Positions 11,576 to 23,924 of a stretch of 64,000 nucleotides of DNA are shown piece by piece. This DNA is from Tenodera sinensis (taxonomy: Eukaryota > Arthropoda > Insecta > Mantodea > Mantidae). A program made the translations under genes and the position numbers. The stretch lies in NCBI GenBank assembly GCA_030765045.1, contig CM060965.1:151433374-151497373 (forward strand), given 5' to 3'. The notes beneath the pieces were generated by a model. The model was not told the origin of the DNA. It did no database searches and saw only the letters and a list, made by a program, of their open reading frames with translations. The first letter of the stretch is position 1, and every line of letters begins with the position of its first letter.

Positions 11576-12277
11576 TTAACTAAAATTCTTAATAATTTTC
11601 ATTTTAATTACTTGTTTAGACAACTGTAATGGTGAGCATCAACAACATCACATCAATCGTTGTTAAAAGGTAATGTGGGACTTTTCCCCCAAATTGTGCT
11701 ATTTGTAAACTCTTTATATACATCACTATATAAATATTGGAGTGAGAGATTGCTGTTCCTAATTTAACTTGTAGAACCCAAATGTTGCTCTTTGAAACAG
11801 AGTGAAACATTTTTGCTTAAACAAATTATACTGGTATGAAAAATTCAGTGTGTAAAGTTTTATGAATAAACAACCACTTCTTTCCCTCGTATTTATAAGT
11901 TATTATGTTAATCTGTGCAAATAATTTTTGTGTATTATAATTGAGAAAGAACGGGAAAAATGTAAAATGTGAATTTGTAAAAACCTTTTAACAAGGAGGT
12001 TCAACAAGCAAAACCCTACCGAAAGGGCAAACGAGGCAAATAAAACCTATAATTTTCCGGCCTACAGAGATCCAAAATGTAATTAAAAAACAGAAGTAAT
12101 TTTCTTCAGCCTCCGAGTCTTCTGTAAGACTTACTTAAGCAATATAAAGCGTTTAATAGATATAAAATAAACGTCTTTTGATCCTGAGTTATGCATCTTA
12201 ACTCCGATAAATAAAAAAATGTATGATATTCTTGAAGAATGAGAAATTAACATGTCATGTGTTTATGTGTGTATAGT
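11576..12277. other. intron sequence
   Basis: AT-rich. No gene or repeat family recognised. Confidence 0.5.
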
Positions 12278-12656
12278 TCCATCAAAAGTCAGTAACGTAA
12301 ACCCCGCGCGACAGCTCACGAAGGGCCAAGGCCTACCGCCCAGCCGCTGCGTCCCCCACCTCTGCCCACTACAGGCGTCATTGGTGAGGTGCAGTACTGG
12401 AGGGTGGGACTGGTCAGCGCCCCGAGCCCTCCCGGCCAGTTATGCGGTTTTCTAGACCTGGGGCCGCTACTTCTTCATCAAGTAGCTCCGCAATTGGTCC
12501 CCGCGGGACCTAACGAGGCTGAGTGCACCCCGTGCCAGACCTCCCAGAGGGGATTAAATCCCCCTGCTGGTACCGGGGATCGACCCGGGTCCTCCGTCCC
12601 AGAGGCAAGCGCGCTACCAACTGCGCTACGGAGGCGGTCCATCAAAAGTCAGTAGC
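12278..12656 (-). repeat. GC-rich tRNA-derived SINE (family B) with target-site duplication
   Basis: The insert at 12297-12637 is flanked by 19 bp direct repeats, TCCATCAAAAGTCAGTAAC at 12278-12296 and the same with one change at 12638-12656. On the minus strand it starts with a tRNA-like head (GCCTCCGTAGCGCAGTTGG, GGTCGATCCCCGG) and has a GC-rich body. The short open frames on the + strand here are not genes. Confidence 0.9.
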
Positions 12657-13352
12657 AAACTAAAACGGCATTATTCGAAGGTTTTGTAAATGAAACATTT
12701 TACTTATTAATATATCATACCTATAAGGTGACTGTATGGCCGATTTAGACTCTGGTTCTACTAGTCTTTGAATGACAATCAGCTTGTAAGTGTTAGTGCT
12801 ATCGCTACCACATTTAGCCGATATCCCACATGACATGTTCTAATTTTAAGTTAGTGTTAATTTCTCTTTTACTTCAGGTATAATTTTATGAGTGTTGTTT
12901 AGCACTTCCAACAAATAACTTTGCACTAGTTTTTTCATAAATCCGCTTCCTTTTTTGGTATTAGTATCAATTAATTGAGAGGAAGTATATGCCTCTAATT
13001 TTGTTTCTTTCTCAAAGGATATTAATCTGCCAAATTTCAAATCCACAATTTCAGGACGACCCATTTAAAATGTTAACACAGTAGATAATCTGGGATTAAT
13101 GTATAATAGGTACTTTAGACCAAATTTCGTGCATATTTTCAGATTATTCAGAAATATGACATCTGTATTGCATTTTACTGATTTTGAAAACTGTTCATTA
13201 AGCAGCACCTGGCATGGCTTTTCAGTTTGTACGACCCATGCTGCTGTCGCATGATTTCAACTAAATACATGCCTGTTTATCCATGTGTATTGTGGGTGAG
13301 GATGCTTATTCGGTGCTATCACTTCGAAAATCTAGAGCTGCAGTTTTGATCT
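12657..13352. other. intron sequence
   Basis: A 72-codon minus-strand open frame at 12846-13064 has no recognisable motif and I do not call it. Nothing else seen. Confidence 0.5.
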
Positions 13353-13658
13353 TATGTATGGTTTAAACCCCGGCGCTACATCCCATGAAGGACCAAGGCT
13401 TGCCGCCCAGCCGCTGCGTCCCCCAGCTCTGCCCATTACAGGTGTCATTGGTGGGGTGCAGTACTGGACGTGGTCAGCGCCCCCAAGCTCTCCCAGCCAG
13501 TTATACGGCCTTCTCGACCTGGGGTCGCTACTTCTTCATCAAGTAGCTCCTCAATTGGTCCCCCGGGGCCTAACGAGGCTGAGTGCACCCCGTCCCAGAC
13601 CTCCCAGAGGGGATAAAATCCCCACACTGGTATCGGGGATCGAAATATGTATGGTTTA
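13353..13658 (-). repeat. SINE family B, 5'-truncated copy with target-site duplication
   Basis: Body at 13366-13645 matches the SINE at 12297-12637. Perfect 13 bp flanks TATGTATGGTTTA at 13353-13365 and 13646-13658. Transcript orientation is minus; the copy begins inside the B box (GATCCCCG-like), so the A-box half of the head is missing, a 5' truncation typical of target-primed reverse transcription. Confidence 0.9.
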
Positions 13659-13875
13659 TGCTTTCGCATATTGGGAAAGTAATCTGATTTTCGTCATCAA
13701 ATGTGGCATGACACATTTTATATAAAAAATTCGTATCAGAAGTTCAATTTGGGATATTGCGTCAGAGAATTACGAGAATCGCGAGAAGAAGCAATTTCTG
13801 AAATAACCTGTATACGACCCTTGCATTCTTTATTGGGTCTAGGTACGTTCCAATGCCGTTTTCGTCTGGTTTTTA

Positions 13876-14732
13876 CTTTCTCTACTACGTATAGTAAGTA
13901 GGGGAAGTATTGTATTCGATCCAAAATTTCGATGTATAGATTTCACCGTATATGTATAAATGTTTTGAGACCCTCTGAATCCAAAAAAGGCAGTTTTAGA
14001 AAAAGGTCCGTTTGTGTATCTGTGTGTGTGTCTGTCTGTCTGTCTGCCTGTCTGTCTGCCTGTCTGTCTGTCTATCAGTGAACAGCATAACTCAAAAACG
14101 AAATAACGGTTAAAAACCAAACTTGGTATTTAAGTTCAATATGTCTCAAGGATGCAACACAAGGATGTTGAGGAAAATACCTCCAACGTAAACTCCCCTT
14201 TACCCGGAAAAACTTTTCGAAAATTTTGATTTTTTTAAGAATGACTAACGATTTTGATTAAAATGTCATATGTTTAAGATATTTTTACGGCAAATGAAAT
14301 ATATATATTTTGAATTTTCTTGCTCTAGCATATGTAGCAATGTTTACTCTTGATTTTTGCACAACTGGTAAACCATAAGTCAGATCAAATCTTACTATAC
14401 AAAAATGTAGATCTCGTTAAAGCACACACGTTATATCCAAATGCATTTTTGTGCAGTGAACCACTTCGGAGATATTCCTTGTTATTTGTGTGAGTTTGCA
14501 ATACTTTTCTCAAATGAAAGGTCGTTATTCACTTTTTATCTCTTGGCCGTGCAAAGAGAACGGAATCTTAAAGCTGTAAAAGATTTGACTATCACTCAAA
14601 GCCTACTGTATTCCATATTCCCCTTGCAACTACAAGAAAATAAGCAATAAGATAATTACTGCAAATATTTATCTCGACTAACATAAAGAAGATACAAGAA
14701 TAGAGAAAATCATGTGAGTACAAGACATCAGA
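13876..14732 (+). repeat. interspersed repeat R1, copy 3
   Basis: Uninterrupted copy: CTCTACTACGTATAGTAAGT at the start, CAGCATAACTCAAAAACGAA near 14083, GTTAAAAACCAAAC, GAACCACTTCGGAGATATTC near 14457, GACTATCACTCAAAGCC near 14586, and CATCAGAC at the end. The internal array is TG followed by (TCTG)n rather than long (GT)n. Confidence 0.8.
14018..14076 (+). repeat. TG then TCTG microsatellite inside R1
   Basis: (TG)n shifts into (TCTG)n with single TGCC variants. Same location in R1 as the GT arrays of the other copies. Confidence 0.9.
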
Positions 14733-14767
14733 CTTTTCGAATTAAAAGTTTCTAGCAATGTTTTACA

Positions 14768-14968
14768 TTTTTTAACGACGCTTTCAATTGCCAGGATGAT
14801 ATCAGCGCCGTCTGTGTGCAAAATTTCATTATTTCATTCACGTGGCAGTGAATCTACTGTTTTGGAGCTGTCGCTTATATCACAACCAAATAACATCGGT
14901 CTGGTTGGAACTCACTCGCGACCTTGGGATCAGTAGACTAGCCCTGAGCCAACTAGACCGACATTTGT
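14768..14968 (-). repeat. tRNA-derived SINE (family E)
   Basis: Minus-strand head: GGTCTAGTTGGCTCAGGG (A-box region), then GGTCGCGAGT and GTTCCAACC (diverged B box). The body ends AATTGAAAGCGTCGTTAAAA, a short 3' motif followed by an A-rich end. Only one copy seen. Confidence 0.6.
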
Positions 14969-16687
14969 AACAATAGTACAGCACACAGGGCTCTATACCA
15001 GCTGTGGAAACAAGCTCGTAGAACTGATTTTCCGACAAAACACGCGTGACCCGTCATAAATAGACCACTAAAAAGTGTGCCTTGTCACATTACTCATTGT
15101 CGTGCGACATGAAAGCATATGCATAAATTAATGCGGCCTTATTTGCACGATACCCTGAGTCCGCTCCACAGACGTATGTTACTATTCTTTATTCCAACCG
15201 AGAGAGATGGGTCCACGATAACTTGTCAGAATCGCATTCGGGAGGACTCGGATGATTACCGTCTCTCACCATGGTTTTTTCGTGGGTTTTCTCTTGCCAG
15301 CAAGGCGAATGCTGGGGTCATGGCTTTTCTCTCTCCCATTTCCCCCCTCTTTCATGTTACAGGACGTCTGATGGCGGGCAGATGGCGCAGAGGTTTGCTA
15401 GTTGGAACTTCTCGACTTCGCCAGAGGGTGGCCTTTCGAGCCTCTACTATTCAGTAGAGGTTTCCCCAGTTACCGCTAGAGCATAATTTCTAAGCAGCCA
15501 ATGGATTGGGTGGGTTGCCGTTGAGTGCCTCCCAGCCGGCTGGTCAAGCCAATAAATGTTAGGGAACTCTGCGCGTCTCTGCCACCTTCGTTGATCGCTC
15601 CTGGAGCTTATGCGCCTCCTGTGGTTCCTTCATCTCATCCGTTCCCTCTCGGGGGTATGTGAATAAAAGATCCAATTGCACGATCGGGGTGCTAGGTATC
15701 CTCTCCATGCATCTCATCCTCTTTTCCATCAAAATTGGAAATGTTAGTTCGCTTTCCGATGCGTCTGTTTCATAATTATAAGTCAAGTCGTGTGACCTAC
15801 CCTGTTTCATATAATTTCTCTACGTATTTCTTCCTCTTTTTCAATACACATTTTTCGTCATATAATTTCTATTTTAGTTCCATTAACTACAATGACTTTC
15901 AGTTCTTCTTTGTGAAACCCAAACTCTTTACCTCTGCTATATATAATCTTATGTTTCGTTTTGCTCGGGAGTTTCAATTCCTTCGCTTTTTGTTCGCCTT
16001 GGCATTTTCTCTTTTTACTTCGTTTAATTTCCGGCCGCTTCTACTACTCACTACTGTGTGTATGCTTTTGCATCTTTTTTATTTCTTTCATAATCTGTAA
16101 CACTGGTCTTGTGATCTAAGTTTTCTTATTGGTTTTTCTGTTCCTATATCCTATTCCTTTTCCTACTGTTACCTGCATACAGCCGTTTTGGCTGATTTCA
16201 ATGTTTATGTTTGGAGCGGAAGCGTCTAACTGAATGGCATTTTCCTAAGAATTTGCTTCAAGTTGTTCCTTCTTATTCATTATTTAGTTTTCCATCTCAA
16301 ATATTTTCCTTGTTTGCCTTTCCATTTAATACTCAGACAATTTCGCATGACTTTTCGAGCAATTAGAACATATTTCCTATAACACAGTTTACTTTGTATT
16401 AGAGAACAAGAAAACCGAGAGAAGGCATTAACATTGGAACTTTCAAGTGGTTTACCACCAGTGAAGAGTGTCGTAATGACTAAATGTCACATAGATAAAG
16501 ATCCCTTTATAAAGGAGATTAATAAGCAGTTTGGCTTCTCGTCCCAAAGATGGGGAGATTTTTATTTAGCCTAGATTCATTTATTCCCTCTTCTACCCAT
16601 ACTCTTGAGATAGAATGTGCGAGTGAATGCGAGTGTGCTTCAGATAAACATTAATAAAATCAACATAGAAAACTACAGTTCTACGTA
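14969..16687. other. intron sequence with a pyrimidine-rich stretch
   Basis: About 15280-15700 is relatively GC-rich and includes AATAAA at 15663, but no element could be named. About 15720-16200 is strongly T/C-biased on the + strand. Open frames there encode Phe/Ser-rich text of the kind such bias produces, and are not called. Confidence 0.4.
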
Positions 16688-16852
16688 CGATGTCTGTTCA
16701 AACAATTCCTGAACTTTGTCCAAAACTTTTTTCTACGCTTACCTTTTACTTGCTGCGCATGGTCTCCTTCGAAACACTCTCCTCCACAATTGATACACCG
16801 CTCCCAACGCCGTTTCCACTTCTGGAAGCAATCTTGGTACACCTTTTCCCGG

Positions 16853-17222
16853 ATTGCGGTTAGACCGTTTGCCTACCACCTAGGCGGCCCAGGTTCGATT
16901 CCAGGGACCCCCATGTGGTATTCGCGGTGGACAAAGCTGCGTCTGGACGACTTTTCTCCAGGTTCTCCGGTTTCTCCCGCCACTCATTCCACCAATTGCT
17001 CCATCATCACCTTTCCAATCCTCCATTTCGCTTGCATTTCATATCATCCTCTTCCTCACTATTATACCTGGTGCTTGGCTGATCACCCACTTCCAGGTCT
17101 TCACTGTGTCCGGTCAATAGGTTTCTCTGTTCTCGACAGGTGTCTGTCCCTAGGCACTGGCTTGTAAGTCCTAGAGAGTGTAAGTCCTACATAAGGGGAG
17201 GGTAATCCAGTAAAGAAGAAGT
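16853..17222 (+). repeat. SINE family A inserted in the mariner transposase
   Basis: Starts within the head at GCGGTTAGACCG, then CACCTAGGCGGCC, the B box, the body, and CATAAGGGGAGGGTAATCCA plus an AAAGAAGAA-type tail. It separates transposase codons for SQTALH from those for AIREKVYQDC. The first nucleotides of the head are missing and no clear target-site duplication is visible. Confidence 0.85.
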
Positions 17223-18148
17223 GAAGTGCCGTCTGTGAATTTCCTTTTATCTGGTCTATGGGTGCAAACCTTCGTCCTTTTAATGGGGTTATCAACTTTG
17301 GAAATAAAAAGACGTCCGCAAAGGCCAAGTCTGGAGAGTACGGAGAATGAGGCAGCAAGATGATTTCGATTTTTGTGCAATAGTCTCGCACCAACAGGGA
17401 TGAGGGTGCGGGTGCGTTATGGTGATGCAAGAGACATGAATTGTCTCGCCACATTTCAGGCTGTTTCCTTCTCACATTTTGTCGCAGACGTCGCAACATA
17501 TCCAAATAGTACCATCGATTAACAGTTTGTTTCTGTGGTACGAATTCATAGTAAACTAATCTTTCAAAGTCAAAGAAAACTATCAGCATGGCTTCGACAT
17601 TTGACCTGACCTGACGAGCATTTTTTGGTCTCGGAGAGTCTTTCCCGACCCATTGTGAAGATTTAACTTTGGTTTCAACATCATAACCGTAGACCCACGT
17701 CTCATCACCAGTTATGATTCTCTTAAGGAACATCTCGTTCTCATTTGCGTCATCCAAAAGCTCTTCACAGATTGCGAATGGTCTTAACTCACGAGCCATG
17801 AGACGAACTTGATGGCAACACGATGCATTCCAAGATGCTGTGTTCAGGGTTTCATGACATGTTCCAGCTGAAATGTTATATTCTTCTGCAATCTCTCGGA
17901 CAGTCAGTCTTCGATTGCATAATTTCGTTGACGTTTCTGGTATGAGCGTCGTCGGTAGACGTCGAAAGGTGTCCTGAAGAGGATCATCTTTAACTTCCGC
18001 CCGGTCATTTTTAAACCGCGTGAACCATTCGTAGCACTTTAAGCACTCTTCACCATGAGCCTTCTGCATCATGTGGCGTGTCTCGTAAAGGTTTTCTTGA
18101 GTTTTACCAAAATTTAATGTAAACGCCTTGCTCCTCTAACTCTGCCAT
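17223..18148 (-). pseudogene. mariner transposase, broken
   Basis: A D,D34D transposase that would cut and paste the element at TA sites. The probable start is ATG at 18148 (MAELEEQGVYIKF). A frameshift near 18110 leads into the 323-codon frame that begins at 18072. DNA-binding segment first (EECLKCYEWFTRFKNDR), then catalytic-domain motifs TGDETWVYGY (first Asp kept), HHHNAPAP where the family has HDNA (second catalytic Asp replaced by His), and YSPDLAFAD (third Asp kept). The SINE at 16853-17222 cuts off the C-terminus. The copy cannot make active enzyme. Confidence 0.9.
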
Positions 18149-18341
18149 CTCGAAATTCGCAAAGTGTGAGACACAACGTTCTACTCAATGCAGCACTGAA
18201 CAGTAACTAACGGACATAAAATAATGAAACTTCCGGCAGGTAAACGTTAAACCCAGGCGTCTGCAGGGATGCCAACCGCATTTCGCTCCAAGTGTTCCGT
18301 AATTTATTTTAACAGACCTCGTATAAGTAACACCATCAGCT

Positions 18342-18450
18342 AAAATACAAAATGACTACCCGGGCTAGTAGGCCGTGGTCTAGTGGAAAATCTCCTTCCA
18401 GACGTTTCGTTCTGATAATCATTTTGTATTTTATGACACCGGCCGTGAAA
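18342..18450 (+). repeat. short inverted-repeat element with GACACCGGCCGTGAAAGC motif
   Basis: Perfect 14 bp arms AAAATACAAAATGA (18342-18355) and its complement (18419-18432) enclose 63 bp, just outside the mariner end. Directly after comes GACACCGGCCGTGAAAGC at 18435-18452. The complement of that motif recurs inside the gypsy RT insertion near 61600, so it belongs to some repeat. Type unknown. Confidence 0.5.
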
Positions 18451-20555
18451 GCTTATGCAATTCCAACACCGTCAGCTGTTTCGCAAGTCAAGTTGCCCAT
18501 GCGAGCCTAGAAGTTAAAAGCCGCTACGACTTAAACGATAAAAAAGATCACTTTCCCAGACAAATCTAAATACAGTAACTATGAGAGGAAAGATACGGGG
18601 CTGTTCAGGTTGAGGTGGAAGAATGAATTCATAAGAGAGTAAATCGAAACCACTGACTTTATTCCTTGGAGGTAATATACGCATTAACGATAGTGAAACT
18701 TCTACGATCCCGGGGTGTTTGACTAGGTAATTCAGGCCATTAAGAAAGCTCTCCAAGTCAGGTATCCTGAAAATGTTCTATTGTTGGGGATGGGGATAGG
18801 TTTGGCATAGCGTTGCACATGATTTAGGAGGAGCATCCCGATCACCGTATAGTTGGGCCACTCTTTGCGTTTCCATTTCGGCTTCTATGATTTTAGCTTT
18901 GCGGTAGCTTGACACATACATAAAGAGGTTGCTTTGTAAGGAACTGAAAAACCGACTTTCGGTCAAACTATACAAAAGCTTATGAACCATGAGCAATATT
19001 CGGCTAAGAGTGTTACATTGTTAATCATGATATGTTCGTTTTTGCTGCGTTGTTTTATTTCATATTGTCTACAATAGAGGCATTTTAGGAGAATAGGTAA
19101 CTTTCCTAAAATCGTAGCAAAATGTATTCCACTTGCGTTCATTTTTCATACAAAAGACTATTCCCTCACAAGGAACATTAGACTTCGGCATGAATTGTAC
19201 CGTAACTAATAGGAAAGAAAGATAAGCTATTCAAAGCAACTTGTGTAAAACATACATTGTGTTTGGAAGCGGATCCAAGCAGCTGACAAAGCAATTGGAA
19301 GTTGCATTGGGAAGCGCCTATAAGGTGAGTACTCGTGTGTGCGTTCAAGTTCTAAGTTCTCCGATTGTCTTACTTTAGGATGGGAGAGATATACATATTT
19401 GGTTTGGCTCAGTCGTAGATACCCTTTATAAGTGTGTGATAGAAAATGCAGAACCATATCGTGCACAGAAAGGTAGTGGCAGCAGCTGCAGTGAGATGAG
19501 TTTATGATGCTTCAGATGATGAGTTTCACGTTCCTGGATCTGTCTGTCATATTCTGCATTCATCACTTGCAGAGTAACTGATGACATTCGTCTACAAATT
19601 ATTGAGAGATGTGATGGTGCCATGGACGTAAAATGGGGCCACGCGTACGAAAATTCATTAAAAAGGCCAGGAAGTTATGTAAATATGCTTTTTTCATCAA
19701 GACAATGTTCCTGCTCATTGGGCAGGAAATCCGCAGAATTTCCTTCATTACAATTATATTTAAGTAGTTTTTTTCATGATCTTTAGTCGTCTGACCTTGC
19801 TCTTGGCAAAGGTTGGCTCTTGGTGCTCATTTTTCTCTCATGCTGCTCTTTCATCAATCATTTTCCAGAGGGCTAAACAAATCCCTAAAGAACCGTGCAT
19901 GGCAGCCTAGCAGTCATGTCTTCAATGATGCAAAACCCCTGCATGTCTGCAAAGAGAGAGAGAGAGTATAAGTGCGTGAATTTTCATCTATGTGGCCTGA
20001 GTACTATCACGTCAGCGGCGACAGCACATCAATGGCTCGCAAGCTGTCTCACACTGAGTGAGAACACGTGATTGACAACAATACAAGGCCAGAACAAAGG
20101 AATTTCCATAATGTCCACAAGGCCGCTGGCTGCCGGCTACGAGAAAAGGTGTGTTTTTCGAGAGAATTCGCCGGCGTTTCGCGTGGACTGTAAAAGTGAG
20201 AAAGCATGGACAGTTAGTCTTGAAGTGAAGCAGCTTTACAGAGTGCTCAGTGACTGTATCGTCAAAGCCAGCTATTTGTGAGACGCAGTAAAGAAAGTTA
20301 TAAAAGTGTGTGTCAAGGTTGCGAGAAGACAGGACAGCTGCGAGTTGTAAAATCAGGAAGAACCGTAAATTGTGTTAACGACAGTAAAAGAGAACTGTGT
20401 TTTGTGGTTCAGTTTTAGAAGTAATTGCGTCTTGTCACAGTATTTTATTTAAAAAATGGGAGGCCTTTGAACTAGAATGTACCTCGTATTAATATTACTG
20501 GTATGTTTTTTTCGAGTCTCGATAGTGAAAACTGTATACGAGAAACGCATATAAA
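18451..20555. other. intron sequence
   Basis: A CpG-richer patch at about 20010-20200 has no recognisable coding. Short GAGAGA run near 19950. Possible transposase remnant is listed separately. No exon found. Confidence 0.4.
19695..19960 (+). pseudogene. possible decayed transposase remnant
   Basis: CATCAAGACAATGTTCCTGC reads HQDNVPAHWAGN, like the second catalytic Asp motif of mariner/Tc1 transposases. About 34 codons later another frame reads SSDLALG, like the third Asp motif. No ends or longer similarity are visible, so this is a weak call. Confidence 0.25.
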
Positions 20556-21770
20556 TGAGTGAGTGAGTGAGTAGTGGGGTTTACGGGCCCGTCGACAACT
20601 AGGTCATTAGGGCCCGAAGTCCAATGTAAAAGCAATCAAAGAAAATAAAACCTCACCCGCTTTAAAGCTAAAAAGTGAAAGTTAAAATACCTAAAAATGA
20701 ACGTTAAAACCACTAAAAAGGGAGCTAAAAACAGGTAAAAAAGGAAAATTAAAAACCAATAAAACCATATTACGAAAACCCTAAACTACTTATACTGTTG
20801 AAAAAAGGGTAAAAACACGAGTAAAACATCCTAAAAGTATTTTTCCGCCAAGATAAAAGAAACCTTACACTTGCTTACCAAAATCGATACGCGCAACAAA
20901 CCGCAGTACTGTATTTACAGCTGCTGGGTCGTTGCCTAACATGGTGCACAGTGTAAGACCCAGGCCAAAGGACTGGCGCTCACGAGCATACCGCGGACAA
21001 TCAGCAAGGACATGTGCAACGGAGAGTGGGACATTGCACGTCGCACAGACAGGCTCCGGATCACCGCGCAAAAGGTGTGCATGCGTGGCTCGAGTGTGGC
21101 CTATCCTCAGGCGGGTTAAAATCACCTCCTCACGCCTGGAATCCCTGCAAGATGTTTGCCAGGGTTGTACCGTGTCCTTGATTGTCCGTAACTGAGTGCC
21201 AGATAACGCTTCCCAAGATTGTTGCCAGAGAGTAAATAGATGGCAACGGAAGTACTTCTGCACATCTATATAGGGTAGCGTACGGGTGGAATATTCCGGA
21301 AGGCGACATGCAGACTTCGCAGCCGCATCAACCGCCTCGTTGCCCGGAATACCCACATGACCTGGGATCCACGTAAAAACGAACTGGTATCCGCGAGATA
21401 ATAACTGAGATAAAAGTGTCTGTATTTTAATAATTGATGCCGAGTTGCCAACAAATTGTTGCAGCGCCTGAAGAGCGCTCAGGGAGTCGCAACACACAAT
21501 AAAATGTCCAGGAACTGAACGGGAGATAAAAAGTAAGAAATAAAAGATGACAAACAGCTCGGCGGTAAAAACTGAACTGGCGTCTGGAAGGCGGTATGTG
21601 TGAACCTCACCGTTGTATATAAATGCGGAACCCGTCGTACTACCCAACTGGGAGCCATCGGTGAATACCGGTGTATAAGTCCGGTATCGGCCCAGAACTG
21701 CGGTGAAGAGTTGACGGAACACCGAAGGGCATATAAATGTATGGTTATTGGTCCCCCCCCCCTCATTTCG
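20556..21770 (-). mobile_element. 5'-truncated non-LTR retrotransposon (3' end with RNase H)
   Basis: The minus strand carries a 285-codon RNase H ORF, a roughly 250 bp 3' UTR, then AATGACCTAGTTGTCGACGG, GTAAACCCCACTA and a (CTCA)n tail at 20556-20575. A similar 3' terminus occurs at 43806-43862 on the + strand. Similarity to LINE protein stops near the C-run at 21750. Confidence 0.85.
20865..21722 (-). pseudogene. RNase H and zinc-finger end of a LINE ORF2
   Basis: 285 codons open to a stop. RNase H residues seen in order: VFTDGS (Asp), VFTAEL (Glu), VCCDSLSALQAL (Asp), WIPGHVGIPGNEAVDAAAK (His and Asp). Then a C-terminal Cys/His cluster, CATCNVPLSVAHVLADCPRY, as in RNase H-bearing non-LTR elements (I group and relatives). 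In a full element the domain would remove RNA template during target-primed reverse transcription. The endonuclease and RT are missing, so it is a 5'-truncated copy; the RNase H part itself looks intact, so it may be fairly young. The ATG at 21722 is just the first Met in the retained frame. Confidence 0.85.
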
Positions 21771-22863
21771 CTTGTATTAAGCAATTGCATTATAGGGTAG
21801 CATATGTACAATAGGAAACAGCTTAATTGTAAAGCGTACCAAAAGTCTTAAGGAAAACACAAAATGGTGGTATATAAATTGGTACATATAGTTGATGTGT
21901 TAACCAAGTTCACGATGGTCTAAGTTCATGATAAGATGGTAATACAAGCACATTTGTTCTCCTGTGAGGGGCATCTATGACGGTACTCGCAGCACTTTCA
22001 GAAGGTTACACTTCATGAAATCAACTCATACTGGTCTATCACTCATATTCCGCGTCCTTAAAGTGTAGCTTTACCATGCACCATACATTCTAGAAGGTTT
22101 TTAATCCTGTTTGAGGATTACGGCCGACTGCGAAACGTACTACCTTATACATGACTGTGTGCTGAAACCGTCAATGTTATAGAGGAAACAGCTTGTTGGA
22201 GGTTCTCAAGAATTCAGTATGGTAGATATTACACTAAACTGCGCTGGACTTTACACCAAAAACAGTGCTGCCAACCTACATAATAAAAGCATTATTTCTA
22301 GCCTCAAATATCACAGGGTTAAAGCAACATGCTTTCAAACGATAATAATGCTTGACATCCTTACCACACAAGACATGAACCTACTCACCTTCGGCAAATC
22401 TTGTTCTGCAATAACACTTTTGGATAAAATCACTTCCCAACCTAAATATCCTAATATGTATTTAATGCACTACTGTGTTGCGAACACAAAAATAACAACA
22501 GTATCGATAACCACATATAATGCTATAAAACAATTCAAGAAAAAACCACGCACATACGAGCAATACAGTTAATTAATACGGCGTCTAAGCAGAATCTTGT
22601 TTTAAAATATCGGTTGGCTTTTCTGCAACAGGTTCAAAACAAGGGCTTCTCTGGCAATATAACGGATGCAATAACAGCAACTATGACGGTAGCTTTACCA
22701 TGGTTATGTTTTATGAACAGTTGGCGCTAATAATGCAACCTAACAGATGGAATATCACCAAATATAACCAGAAAAATGTTACAGTTGGTTTTTGGGGTAT
22801 TCCAATAAGCTGTTTTTTCTATATCAGCTGTAAGTTTCGGTGCCACTCTCGCCGGCAACCCCG
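21771..22863. other. intron sequence, unrecognised open frame
   Basis: A 117-codon + frame at 22219-22572 has no motif I can name; a piggyBac transposase remnant was considered but not supported. Strings like GTAGCTTTACCATG occur at about 22065 and 22690, possibly ends of an unknown repeat. Confidence 0.35.
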
Positions 22864-23105
22864 CAACTTTGCCTTTTTTTTTTAAGTGTTTCATTTATAT
22901 CCCGCCTTTAACTGCAGAGGTCATATCGGCGGTCTTGCCTATTGGCAATGGTGTTACTCGTTTAACAGTGGGTTTCCAGGGAAGGATAAGGAATATTCTG
23001 GGCTGGAGAAAAATTCCTACCCCTGCCGGGAATCGAACCTGGGACCCCTTGTACAGCAGGCAGGTGCTGCACCAACTGCGCTACAGGGCCAGCCAACCTT
23101 GCCTT
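22864..23105 (-). repeat. tRNA-derived SINE (family C) with target-site duplication
   Basis: Flanks CAACTTTGCCTT (22864-22875) and CAACCTTGCCTT (23094-23105). On the minus strand: head GCCCTGTAGCGCAGTTGG, B box GGTTCGATTCCC, then the body, ending AAAGGCGGGATATAAATGAA and an A tail. Relatives at 26456 and 54296. Confidence 0.9.
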
Positions 23106-23924
23106 GTCAGAGTGCCTTTCAATGTAAATCAGCAATTGCAGCAACTCTATTTCTCCCTAAAACAAATACATTCCTGATGATGTCAGTTTCATTTGTTAAG
23201 CTCGAAAATGTTTTCCTGTCATACTCTCCCTCAATTTCCTGTCAGCGGATATCAGTATTTTAAACGTTATACATAAATTTATCTGTAATTGCAACTGTCT
23301 CGTTCTGCTATTGACCCATGCAGATTATTCTCAATTCTCTTCCATTTATTTTGTCTTGTCTTTGCTTTTTATTCAGCGTGTGGGTGAGCTATTAGACGTC
23401 AGCCTAAACCAACATTTTCTGTAACATTCCCCCATTTGGTGTTACTTCTGCTATTCTACAAATCCTTTTCCTAAAACCTGTGTGTGTTGCTTGCATGCTC
23501 AGCTCTCTTCTAAATTCAAATGTCAGAACCATAACTACAAAAACTACTTAACCATGCACTTCATATTATTTCACAAATCAGGGCACAGATACAACGCAAT
23601 TAACCTGATTTCTAGGCAGTGATTATCTAAACTGTTATGTTGTAATTAGTAATATGTCGTAAATATATAAGGCATGTCCTAGTTATCTCAAAAGTTGTTG
23701 AATGTTGTATGTAGTTCAACAATGTACACGTAAAGTGCCTCCGCAGCTGTGTGCGGTGAAATTTTGTATTACTACATTTGCTCTCGTTGTGGCACTATAA
23801 TACTTTTAAAGGGCAGAGAGAATAGTGTAACCAAGTGATTTGTTTGATTGTACTTCTTATCTGTTTCAACTAAAACAAAAGTTAATCAAATAAGTTAAAC
23901 CAGTATAATTTTGTGATTGTACGA
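23106..23924. other. intron sequence
   Basis: No gene or recognised repeat. Confidence 0.5.

Larger units (their letters stand above)
16688..18321 (-). mobile_element. mariner element with a SINE inserted in it
   Basis: Ends CGATGTCTGTTC (16688) and the complement of CGAGGTCTGTTA (ending 18321) form terminal inverted repeats, each flanked by the TA expected for mariner. Total 1634 bp, about 1.26 kb without the SINE, the usual mariner size. The transposase reads on the minus strand. The last part of the gene, encoding VYQDCFQKWKRRWERCI, lies at about 16750-16850, beyond the SINE. Confidence 0.9.

Noticed and set aside
12252..13725. GC-rich Pro/Gly-rich open frames on both strands
   Set aside because: They lie within SINE family B insertions bounded by target-site duplications.
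15735..16100. 121-codon Phe-rich frame resembling membrane segments
   Set aside because: Falls in a T/C-biased stretch where such text arises by composition; no splice or family support.
22219..22572. 117-codon frame, considered as a piggyBac transposase piece
   Set aside because: Only vague similarity; no Asp motifs or TTAA ends visible.
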